Source of the DNA: Chrysemys picta bellii
Taxonomy: Eukaryota; Chordata; Testudines; Emydidae
Direction: 5' to 3'
Length of the DNA stretch: 64,000 bases
Assembly (NCBI RefSeq): GCF_011386835.1
Contig: NC_088791.1
Coordinates: 8,556,998-8,620,997, forward strand
Below, in pieces: positions 10,401 through 22,400 of this stretch (position 1 is the stretch's first letter; each line of letters starts with the position of its first letter). The translations under genes were made by a program, and so were the position numbers. The notes below the pieces were generated by a model, which saw only the letters and a program-made list of their open reading frames with translations, was not told the origin of the DNA and did not search any database.

Positions 10401-13400
10401 CAGGGTAAAAGGAAGCCATGTCTCAGGCCATTTAGGGCCTAACAGGACGAAAACAACACACTGAACTCCATTCTGAAACCAACAGACAATTAGGCCCAGA
10501 TCCTCAAAGGATCTGAATTAGGGTTACCATACGTCCGGATTTTCCCGGACATGTCCGGCTTTTTGGGACTCAAATCCCCGTCCGGGGGGAAATCCCAAAA
10601 AGCCGAACATGTCCGGGAAAATCCTGGGCCAGGGGCTGGCCCGGGGCCGGCGGGTGCGCCGAGCCGGCGGTGCCTGGCGGCCGGGGGGTGCGCCGGGCCG
10701 GCGGTGCGCCGGGCGGCCGGGGAGTGTGGGGTGCGCCGGGCCACCGGGGACCGCTGGTGCCGGGGGGCGGCGCCGGGCCGCCGGTGCCGGGTGGCTGGGG
10801 AGTGCGCCGGGCCGCCGGTGCCGGGTGGCTGGGGAGTGCGCCAGGGGTCGGGGAGTGCGCCGGGCCGCCGGGGACTGGCGGTGCCGTGGGGTGCGCCGGG
10901 CCGCCGGCGGTGCCGGGCGGCCGGCAAGTGCGCTGGGGGTCGGGGAGTGCGCCGGGCCGCCGGTGCCGGGGGGTGCGCCGGGCCGCCGGGGGTGCTGGGT
11001 GGCCGGGGAGTGCGCCGGGCCGCCGGGGGGGTGTGCTGGGCTGCCGGGGACCGGCGGTGCCGGTCGGCCGGGGGGTGCGCCGGGTCGGCGGTGCCGGGCG
11101 GCCGGGGAGTGTGGGGTGCGCCGGGCCACCGGGGACCGCTGGTGCCGGGGGGGGGCGCCGGGCCGCCGGTGCCGGGTGGCTGGGGAGTGCGCCGGGCCGC
11201 CGGTGCCGGGTGGCTGGGGAGTGCGCCAGGGGTCGGGGAGTGCGCCGGGCCGCCGGGGACTGGCGGTGCCGTGGGGTGCGCCGGGCCGCCGGCGGTGCTG
11301 GGTGGCCGGCGAGTGCGCTGGGGGTCGGGGAGTGCGCCGGGCCGCCGGTGCCGGGGGGGTGCGCCGGGCCGCCGGGGGTGCTGGGTGGCCGGGGAGTGCG
11401 CCGGGCCGCCGGGGGGGGGTGTGCTGGGCTGCCGGGGACTGGCGGTGCCGGGGTGTGCGCCGGGCCGGCGGTGCCGGTCGGCCGGGGGGTGCGCCGGGCG
11501 GCCGGGGGGTGTGCTGGGCCGCCGGGGACCGGCGGTGCCGGGCGGCCGGGGGGTGCGCCGGGTCGGCGGTGCCGGGCGGCGCGCCGGGCCGCCGGGGGTG
11601 CTGGGTGGCCGGGGAGTGCGCCGGGCCACCGGGGGGTGTGCTGGGCCGCCGGGGGGTGCTGGGCCGCCGGGGGTGCTGGGTGGCCGGGGAGTGCGCCGGG
11701 CCACCGGGGGGTGCGCCAGGCCGGCGGTGCCGGGCCGCCGGAGACCGGCGGTGCTGGGTGGGCCAGGGGCCCGGGGCTGCTGGGCGGGCCAGGGATGCTG
11801 GGCCGGGGACCCGGGGGCCGGGCCGGGGGTGCTCGACCGGGGGCCCAGGGGCCGGCAGTTCTGGGCGGGCCGGGGGTGGTCGGCCAGCGCCGGAGCCGAC
11901 CCAGGCTGGAGCCGCTCGGGGGCCAGCCTGGGCCGCGCCTCCTCCCCTCCCCCCCCTGCTTCAGGCTTCCCGCGAATCAAATTTTCGCGGGAAGCAGGGG
12001 AGGGGGCGGAGACTTTGGGGAAGGGGCGGAGTTGGGGCGGGGGCGGGGGCGGGGCTGGGGGCGGGGCCGGGGCCCCGCGGAGTGTCCTCCTTTTGGAGGC
12101 CCAAAATATGGTAACCCTATCTGAATACCTTTGAGGATCTGGGTCTTAGGGCACATCACGGAGCTTCAGTGTAACAGCCTCATGAGAGACACTGCTTAAC
12201 AAATGTGCAGCTGAATTCTACACCGGGTTCAGTTTCTTGATGGATTTAAGATGTAGCTAGCGCATAATGCAGTAATTCAATCTTGAGGGAACAAAGATAC
12301 AAATCTGCAGTGCTTTATGTCCCCTGGATAAGAACTAGCTGGGTTCCATTTCTGGCAGACTCAAACCAGCTACTTTGAACATCAATTTGCCTTCCCCTAG
12401 TTTTTGTTTCAGAGATGACTTTATCTGCATGGCAGTTTTGGGGCATCCATTACCATCACCCTGGGTAATCAGATTCTTGGTAGAAAAGAGATTAACTCAC
12501 CCATGTTAATTACCGCATCAAAGTATCCTGGAAAATCCTGATTTATTTTGATATACATGTCCACTCTGGAGACTGCAGTTTCAATCTCTGGCCTGCTAAA
12601 CAGCCCCTTCCTCCGCAGATGTCCCTCATATTTTTCTTTGTTCATTGGTACTAACAGGATATATCGAGGTTCAAAGTAGGTATTTTTCAAACTTTGCACA
12701 CCCTTTAAGATTAGACAGAAAGCACCCAATAATGTTTTATTCCTGAAACTCAGTGACTACTTACTGACATGCTGTGTTCATAATGACCCCTTACTAATTA
12801 CAAACCATCATATTTAGCAATGTCGGTAAGTTATTTAAGTCTATGATCTTCAAAATTTGGTACCAAATTCATCTTGAAGTTAGTGAGTACAACTCCCTGG
12901 AAGCCTATAGTTCACTGGTGACTTAATGCACCTTGCTTTCTTATACCTGCCTAGTATCTGTTTTTCCTGTTAGGCCCTATCCTTTCTCTCCCTTATATTG
13001 CATGTCAGAAGTCATACTACTGTATTTCTTATAACCATTTTCTGACCAATTTACACCCCACATGTAACTTTCACCACCAATGAATTCGGCCCTTTCACTT
13101 TTACAATGAACAACATCGGAATCTTCTTCTCAATCAGAATGTTTTTCTAACTGATGCGGAGCGGCCTGATAACTTTCGGAGAATGAGGGTTTATTAAACC
13201 ACAGTAGTTTATGATGGTAAGTGAACTGATTTTGAATTTCTGACAGCATCCCTTGTACCAAACCACGATATTCTGAGAAAGGGGAAAGTCTACATCTGCA
13301 CTAAACATACCTGAATAGTATAAAGAACTAAAAAATACAGTATGTGGCATAAACTGGTATAAACAGGACCCTAAAGCACTTGTCACAGATCAACTGGCTT

Positions 13401-16400
13401 CTATGTTTAAGACTAAATTCTGCATATATGGCTGTATAATGGGGAGGGGAGGAAGGCTAATATGTAAGGGCCAGACAAAACTGCATCCCCCTGCTCTGGT
13501 TAGCATATGGGCTGCTACATCCTAACTTCCCCCACTACCATCTGGGATATACAAATCCCCAAAGGCAAAGGAGAGAAGACAGAGCTATATAGCCCCATCC
13601 TATCCAACCTAGGGCTGGGCCTAATCAGCAAAAATGAGTCCTGAGTGAGTACCTTAGGCCCCCAATCCTATAAACATGAACATGCTTAACTTCAAGCATC
13701 AGAACAGTCCTACTGACTTCAGTGATACTGTTCAAGTACAAAAGTATTTGTGGGATGAGGGTCTTACCTACACTTAGAGCAGGTCTACACTACAAGCTTG
13801 GATTGGCGCAGCTGCACAGTTGTAGTGCTTCTGTTGGAGACACTCTCTCCGACAGCATCATAATTTGCATCACCCAGCCAACATACCGCTGGGTTAAGGT
13901 CGGTATAAGTACGTTACTCAGGAGTGTGGATTTTTCACACCCCCGAGTGACCTATTTATACCGAAGTAAGCATATAGTATGGACCTGGCCTTACTTACAA
14001 ATAAAAAGGGATCAGAGGGTGGCACACAAGGTGGTGGGAATAGAGAGATGCAAGGAACCCCTGTTTGCAATAAGCTCTGTCTACAAAAGCAACAAAATGT
14101 GCCTTCTAGTGTAAAACAAATCAAAAACCAAAAATGTGACATCACTGAAATGAGGGGTGGGGATGGAGTCTATGTGGGGGCCAACAGAAACTTAAAACTG
14201 AAGATGTATCTGAAAAATAGGATTGAAACGTAAATTGTATGCCTAATGTGCACATGCAGCTACTGCAATCTTATGCTCAAATGGGGTAACTGTATGCACC
14301 AATGGCCACGTCAACAAGGGATGGGTCCTGAAAGTGCCCTGGAACATCTCCCCTCACTCTGTCGCAGAATGCAACAGGAACTTCACTGACTAGAAATGTA
14401 GTTACTACAAAGGGGACAAATTCTACCACCCAACAGTGCAGAGGTAGTAGATTAAAGGGAATTAAATGGCTCAAATTTTTAGCCTCAGCTCATGAACCAT
14501 CATTAAAATGTTCTTTTAATAGGCATGAATCACTTTCGTTAGAGGCTTAGGAGATGATAATGAACTTGAAGCCTTTCTGTTTCAGATGCATAACTCACCA
14601 TTATGGTTTGTCATCAACAGGTAGAGTCTACAGCAATGCAGACTGCTGCATAATTATTACACGCTTTAGAACGCTGGCACCAGAGGCATCTCTTAACTAG
14701 CTGTCCATGATATTGCTGTTGATAATATCCAACAAAGGCACAGTGACTTCCCTATTCATATACAGGCCCTAACTTCTCCATCATTTAGTAATACACCTAT
14801 TTTGAGAAGCATTCAAGCTTTATGAGGCACATCCCAGTGTGTCATGTCCAGTTTGTCTTCACTTGTGAATTTAGGGTCCTAGCCTGTGAGAAGCTGAGCA
14901 TCCTGTTGAAGCCAATGGGAGCTGAGTATGCTAATACATCAAAATAGGCACTCAGATTGCAAGATCAGACCATTTAATTGTTGGCCCTTTGATACAGAGC
15001 TATCGCTATACAGTGTCTTGTACGCTTCTGGCAATATATAAATGATTAATGATAATGCACATAAACTACTCCCACTGAATCTTGTGGGCGCCTAAACTTA
15101 CTCAGCACCTACGTATTTGCAATAAACCGTTCCCTAGGCACCAATGTTTCTGTCTCTGTGCATGCGCACTGCTGCCTCCCGCTAGGCCCCCAAGTCCCAG
15201 AGCAATCTACAAACCAGGAGAAGAAAGATGTTCGGCTACCTAACCACAGGCGGGGCCTGATCCGGTAGGTGTGCTCAGAGGCAGCCTACCAAATGGGGCC
15301 CCTCAGGCAAATTGATACAAAATAACCAGAGAGGGCATAACTTTTCTCCCAGTGCTTAGGGTACTCATCTGTGATGTGGGAGTTGCCTGGTTCAAGTGCT
15401 TCCTGCACCTGAGAGGAAGAAGGGATTTGAACTGAGATCTACCACCTCTCAGGTGAGAGCTCTAACCACTGAGTTATGGGGTATTCTGTTGTGGGGCTCC
15501 CTCAATCTCTCCTGTTGAAGCTGTTCCACTGTGGATCAATAATTAAAGAGTCATGTGGGCCAGAGAGAGAGTGAGGGAGCACAAGCATGAGACTGACTCT
15601 ATCGCCCAGTGGTTAGAGCACTCGCCCAGGCTCCACTCAACCTACTCCAATGACTCTTTAGTTATTTATCCATAGTGGAAAAGCTTCAACAAGAGAGATT
15701 GAGGGAGCCCCATAACAGACTATCCTATAACCCAATGGTTACAGCACTTACCCAAGAGGTGGTGGATCTCAGTTCAAATCCCTTCTCCTTCCCAGGTGAA
15801 GGGATTACTTGAACCAGGCATCTCCCACATGAGTACTCTAACCACTGGGCTACAAGTTATAAGGGATGGGTATCCCAGCTGTGACTTGCTAGTAGAGATG
15901 GCACCTCCCTGCAGCCTGAACTTCGATATCTATCTCCTTGAGTGACTTAGCACACATCCCTCTGGTCATCTTCCTCTGGCTACCTTACGTGTCTCCCTGC
16001 CTGGCATGCTAGCTTTTGTGAATAGCATTCTAAGGCCCCTCTCTCTCCCCATTCATTGTCTGGGGAGCCTAGGCACCTAGCTCAGGGTTTGTGAATCGCA
16101 GTGTGTTTCTATGATTTTCTAGACTCCCAAAAGTTGGGGGGTTTGATGCTCACCTTAGCAACGTCTAACTGCTTTTGTGCATCCAGGCCTAGTAACCTGC
16201 CCAAAGTCACACAGGAAGTCTGTAGAAGAGCAGGAAATTGAACGTGGGTCTCCCAAGTCCTAGCTTAGTGCTCTGACCACTGGGTCATCCTTCCTCTCAC
16301 ATGAGAGGAATTCTCATAATGAGAATTATTTAATTAGCGCAGAAACTACAAAGGTAAATGTTATTCTTTTGGATTGATAATGGACACGTTTCTATGTTTT

Positions 16401-19400
16401 GTTTTTTGATGATGTTATAATGGTTAAGTAATAATAACGCCTACCTCTATTTCCAAATGAGCACAGCTTGCCAGTCCCTCTCTGGCAATGGATTCTACAG
16501 TCTCTCTTCCTAATCCATAGTAGTGGCTGCTATATTTATACGTTGCAATAAACTTCCCCTGAAATTAAAATGGTGATGTGTCATGACAATGGAAAGACTG
16601 TAATGAAAACAACTTTCCTAAAGAAGCACAGTAAAAATGATTGTTCTAGACTTGGTTACCATTAGTATACAGCTCCACAAAGCCTAAATCATCAGCGATA
16701 ACAAGGCCACCTGGGGTGCAAAACTTGCAGAGAGCAGCAAAGAATAGGCCTCAAGGGTGCAGGCTTGTACATTGTTTGTGAATAATAAAACATCAGCTCA
16801 TTGAAAACAAGCAGCTGACAGGTTACAACTTTACATTGGTTATTCATTCACCCCGCAAAGAAGCGCAAGATCTAAAGCAAGGGGCATCTTCCTTTGACAG
16901 AGCATCAACATGAATGGCAGCACAGGATAAAAGAGAAGATACCAAAGAGGAAAGTGGATACACAAAGCGAACCTGCAAGGAAAACAGAGACTTGGGAAGT
17001 CAATTTCAACAGTGAAACTTGGCAAATAAAACTTTGGTGCCCAGTGGTGTGTGTCCAAAGATATTCTTTGGAAATTAAACATTGAGAGATAAACACTAAA
17101 CATCAGCTCACTGGCTTATGAATGTGTAGGCCTTGTGTATCTACCAATAAAGTACTATAATTGGGCTTTTTGAGCCCAAATTGCATTGGGAGTACAAATA
17201 GGCACCAGAAGCAGTAGTTGGAGACATTCTGTCTATAGACAGAAGAGAGGCAGGTACAATGCCTGGGTCAATCTGCCACCCTTTAAATCCTGTGCTCCCC
17301 ATAGTGCTCCTAGAACACTGAGAAACATGGCAGGACCCTATCCACAAGCCTCCTTTTGGCTTTCTAGCACCTCTATCCTCTCCATCCCCCAACACACACA
17401 CACACACACACACAGTATTTGCATATGCAAATGACCTATTCATTAATATTACAATAGTACCTAAAGACTCCAATTGATCTATGTGCCCCATTGTAAAAGT
17501 ACTGTAGCTAAACACAAGAGACAGTCTAGCTGAAGATTTGCACAAACAAATACCTGATTTGGACATGCAACTGTGCTTACTGAACATGCATATTAGTCAT
17601 TTAATTGTGCACACATCTCATTTTTTCTGAAATCAGGCCTTTAGAGACTTTTTTGTTTAAGGGAAATGCAGTGAACTCACTGATACTACAGGATTAGGCC
17701 TACCAAGACACAAGTCCAATTCTTACCATGTTCAACATATTGTCAAACACCTCCTGAGAAATGAAGTAGTAATCAAGTCTGTTGTCTTCTCCGAAGTAAG
17801 ATGCCCTCGTGGTGTGACAGGGGCTGGAAGATATATGGTATGTTAAAGGAACCACCAGTTTTCAATCATTTTAAAAGCTGGTAGTGGAAGAGAAGGAGGG
17901 AATAGCACTAGAAATGATTTTATTTTAAACAGAGAAGAAATATGAGGAATATAAAGAGGTGCAAATCATACCACTAATGCTGCATATTTGAAAGACTAAC
18001 CTATAAATGCAAAAAAACTGTATTAATGTAACATCACATTTGGGCTATAAATCCAAACACACAGGATTATCTGAGTGGAAGCTGTCACACCACCGTTAAG
18101 TAGGGAAGTGATAAATTCATATTCCCCCCCCCCCCCGGCTATGTTGACTCCTGGCTGATAGATAGGAATCTTAGATATAGGAAGGCGTGGTGGGAGGCAG
18201 GTTGAGCAATTGATAGAAGTAGATGGAGGGACCAGTGGTGAGCTCCAGCCCCAGCAGTAAGAGGGTATCAGTGCTGGAATCAATGAGGCTGGCTGGAAGT
18301 AGGGGAGATAAGGGAGATATTTAAAATGCACATTTAAAGATGCACATTTAAATGCTATTTAAGGGCAACAATTTGAAGTATCTGACACATGAACTTTCTT
18401 TTGAGATGAGGGTCATACAAATATGAATCTGGCCAAACAGCAAAGTCTACATATGAAGAAATTTTAGTTTAAAGGCTCCAGTCCCTTCCTAAACATTCTG
18501 TTTCACATAAGCCCCAGCATATGGTCCTCAGTCACTCCTAACAGTGGGTCACATTCCTGAGAGATGGAATTTTGCTAATAGTGCTTTTGTATCACAGGAC
18601 AAGCAGAACAAAAATGTTATGCATAGACTTACACTGGCAATATTTTGTCTCCTTGACTTTTTGACTGATCCATCCCAGACAAAACATAGCAAAAAATACT
18701 CACATCTAAATATACAGAGCCTGGCTGTGTTATTAAAACACTGATAATGGATGTTAACCAGTTTTGCAAAATAAAACTGGACAGACAGCTTGTATGGTGA
18801 GCTTTGGGTCTTGAAGCCTCAAGCTGGAGATCACAGAATCGAAAAAAAGCCATGTCACACTTTGGGGCAGCATTGTCTAGGTCTGGGCACCCAGATTTCA
18901 TTCCCAAGTGTGACACAAACATGCTTTATTTGGTATGGGTATTGGGTAACTGATGTAAATAGAATCATTGTGAGCCTGGTCCTCATTTATACTTAAGCCC
19001 TTTTACACTGACAGAGTAGTGTAAAAGGACCCTACAGTGAATGAGAATCAGACCCTTGTATGTCTATTACTTTCTATGACAAAACCTATATGAGTACAGG
19101 TACCATTTGCATCTAACTTAGGTTTCTTTCAGTTCTCTCTTTTTGTTCCGTAAGTGTTTCAGTGAACTCCTAATACCATAAACTAGTCAGCACCAAGCAC
19201 AGTGGGTTCCTGGTCAATGACTAAAGCTTAGGTGCTACAGTAGTACAAATTAAAAAACCCACCAACAACAAGGCCCTTCTTGTTTTTATTTCTTTTGAGT
19301 TTTTGTAATGAAAATCTTATAAAACCTCTCTTGTTTCCCTGTAATTTTATTCATTTGATCATAGAAATCTAGGGCTGGAAGAGACCTTGAGAGGTCATCT

Positions 19401-22400
19401 AGTTCAATGGTTTTCAACCTTTTTTGGACCAGGATCCATTTGTAAACATTGGTGGCCAATCCCAACCAATAAATAGCTTAAGTAGAAAACACCCAAGTAT
19501 TTTGGCCCCAAAATACTTATTACCTACTATATGTAGTAATAATAAATAACAACAACAATAGTAATAAGTTTATGAAGATCAACAGTCAAAGTTAAAGGCG
19601 GAAATCAACATCAACAGAAACAGACTAACAACAGTATAATAAATCCTAGGTTGAGAAGTCGGAGCTTGCTGCTCTTTGATGAGTTTATCGAAGTTTGGTG
19701 TAATTGTAGTCAGTACAATCCGAAGGTCGTGTTCAACATCCAGTCTGTTTCTGCTTTTGTTCTTCAGTTGAGTCAGGGCAGAGAATTCAGTTTCTCACAA
19801 GTATGTTGTACTGACAGGCACAATGACTATAATAGCTTGGCAAGCAAGAGCAGGATATTCCAACAGCAGCACTGCCCCAACACTGGGGAAAGCTCATTTC
19901 AGTATATTTTCTCTGTAGACTGTAATGACAAGACAACTTGACCACCTGAGATTCTTCCTCCATAGGTAGACTAACATTTTCCAACACAACTCCAGATGGA
20001 TCCTGTATCCATTCGTTTCCCCTGAGTTATTCGTCTGGAAAGTAATCGCAGAATCTTTTGTGCAATTTAAATGATTACTGATCGTTTTCTTCAGTGCTTT
20101 CTGGATAGCAGAATCTTTCCAATTTTTTTGTTTCTAGAGACTCATTGCGAAACATGTCCATTCTATCATTTGAAACATGTTTGTTCACCAGAGAGTTTTT
20201 TTTTTGAATGCAGCAATTTTGTCAGTTTGCTCAAAGCGACTGTGCCCTCTTCCCTGTAAAGACGGAGTCAAATAATTCGGATAATCAAATATGGCTGCCG
20301 TATATGCAACATGAGGAAGCCATGTATCGTTACTGAAGTGCTTTGCCAGGCGAGACTTTTTTTCCTTAAAAAAAAAAAGCTGCCAACTCACTTTTAAGGT
20401 CTTATACACGAGACAACACTTTGCCATGGGACAGCCAGAGAACCTTAGCATCATAAAGCAGATTTACATGTGCACTGCCCATTTCCTGAGAGAAAACTTG
20501 AAAGCATCGTGAATTCTTGGCATTTCGTTTCATGTAATTCACAATTTTGACAGCATCTTTAAGAGTTTTGTGAAGCTCAGGTACCATGTCTTTAGCTGCT
20601 AATGCCTCCCTGTGCAAGAAACAGTGGTTCCACATTGCATTGGATTCTTTCAAAAGGATTATTTGAACAATTTCTGAATGTTTCCCTGTCATTGAAGCGC
20701 CCCCATCAGTTGTAACACCAACACACTTTGACCAGCTCAATCCCACTGACTCCAAGTAACAAATATATCCAATGCAACAAATATATCAGCAGCAGTAGCA
20801 GAAATAGGCAAATCCGCACGAAACAAGTACTGTATAAGGTAACAAGCCTTGTGGATAGGGGGGAAGCAGTAGATGTGGTATATCTTGACTTTAGTAAGGC
20901 TTGTGATACTGTCTCGCATGACCTTCTCAAAAACAAAATAAGGAAGTACAACCTAGATGGAGTTACTATAAGATGGGTGTATAACTGATTGAAAGCCATT
21001 CCCAGAGAGTAGTTATAAAGGTTCAAAGTCAAGCTGGAAGGGCATATCAAGTGGGGTCTCACAGGGATCAGTTCTGGGTCTGATTCGGTTCAATATCTTG
21101 ATCTATAATTTAGATAATGGTATAGAGAGTACACGTATAAAGTTTGCAGACAATACCAAGCTGGGAGGGGTTGCAAGTGCTTTGGAGGATAGGAGTAACA
21201 CTCAAAATGATCTGGACAAACTGGAGAAATGCTCTGAAGTAAATAGGATGAAATTCAATAGGGACAAAGGTAAAATACGCTACTTAGGAAGGAACAATCA
21301 CTTCCACACATACAAAATGGGAAATGACTGTCTAGGAAAGAGTACTGCAGAAACGGATCTGGGGGTCATAGTGGATGACAAGCTAAATATGAGTCAACAG
21401 TGTAACACTGTTGCAAAAAAAGCAAACATCATTCTGGGATGTATTAGCAGGAGAGTTGTAAACAAGACATGAGAAGTAATTCTTTCGCTCTACTCCGCGC
21501 TGATAAGGCCTCAACTGGAATATTATGTCCAGTTCTGGGTGCCACATTTCAGAAAAGATGTGGACAAATTAGAGAAAGTCCAGAGAATAGTAACAGAAAT
21601 GATTAAAGGTCTAGAAAACATTACCAATGGGAGATGATTGAAAAAATTGGGTTTGTTTAGTCTAGAGAAGAGTAGACAGAGGGGACATGATAACAGTTTT
21701 CAAGCACATAAAAGGTTGTTACAAGGAGAAGGGAGAAAAATTGTTCTCCTAATCTCGGGGGATAGGACAAGAAGCAATGGTCTTAAATTGCAGCAAGATG
21801 GTATAGGTTGGACATTAGGAAAAACTTCCTGTCAGGGTGGTTAAGCACTGGAACAAATTGCCTAGGGAGGTTGTGGAATCTCCATTATTGGGGATTTTTA
21901 AGAGCAGGTTAGACAAATACCTGTCAGGGATGGTCTAGATAATACTTAATCCTGCCTTGTGTGTAGGGGACTGGACTCTCGAGGTCCCTTCCCGTCCTAC
22001 GATTCTATGATTCTTGAAAATCACTTTCCCACACGTGCCTCACATAAACCAGCAAGATAGTGTGAGTTGATACATCCGTATGAGTCTGTAACAGTCGCTT
22101 ACTGAAAGACCATCAGTTGTTTGCAGTTCGAGGTCTTCTGAGATATCGCAGATTCTTCCCTGTATTGTATCACTGGAGAAAGGGATTATTTTTAATTTTT
22201 TTGCAGCTGACTCACCCAATAATTCAGTGCACATGTCAATAGCAGAAGGTAAAATTAACTTCTCAGCCACCGTGTGAGCTTTTTTACATTTCACAATGCA
22301 GTGTGCAACAAGGTAAGAAGCATGCGATGCTTGCTCCCAGATAGTAGATACACATTCAAGTGTTTTTTCTGACATTTCCAAATCTTTCCTTTTTCGTTTA

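Larger units (their letters stand above)
10490..12148. mobile_element. Outer palindromic element split by a MITE
   Basis: The left flank ttaggcccagatcctcaaagg and right flank cctttgaggatctgggtctta are inverted copies. They are separated by the 10519-12118 insertion and its 8-bp duplication, showing an older palindromic MITE that received a younger one. Confidence 0.75.
8830..12500. other. Intron 14 of LRGUK
   Basis: Contains a perfect 25-bp inverted repeat (9021-9081), two hAT MITEs (9283-9406, 9474-10123) and a minisatellite-bearing MITE (10519-12118) nested in a palindromic element. About 10140-10480 and 12160-12500 hold nothing recognised. Confidence 0.7.
12703..16444. other. Intron 13 of LRGUK
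   Basis: Contains a palindromic element (about 13655-13760), a Harbinger-type MITE (13777-13990), a 530-bp foldback element (15336-15866) and a MIR (about 16185-16300). The rest, including 12710-13650 and 14000-15200, has no recognised structure. Confidence 0.6.

Noticed and set aside
10490..12134. Open frames of about 480-530 codons on both strands
   Set aside because: They lie in a GC-rich minisatellite where stop codons are rare by composition; several frames on both strands are open at once, the products are low-complexity Pro/Arg/Gly/Ala, and the region is inside a MITE.
13722..14114. 130-codon plus-strand frame
   Set aside because: Largely the Harbinger-type MITE at 13777-13990.
15595..15660. 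tRNA gene
   Set aside because: Only short ggttagagc-like and gttcaaat-like stretches inside a foldback; no complete tRNA fold.
17141..17587. 148-codon minus-strand frame in intron 12
   Set aside because: It includes the translated CA microsatellite (a VCVCV run) and shows no family features.
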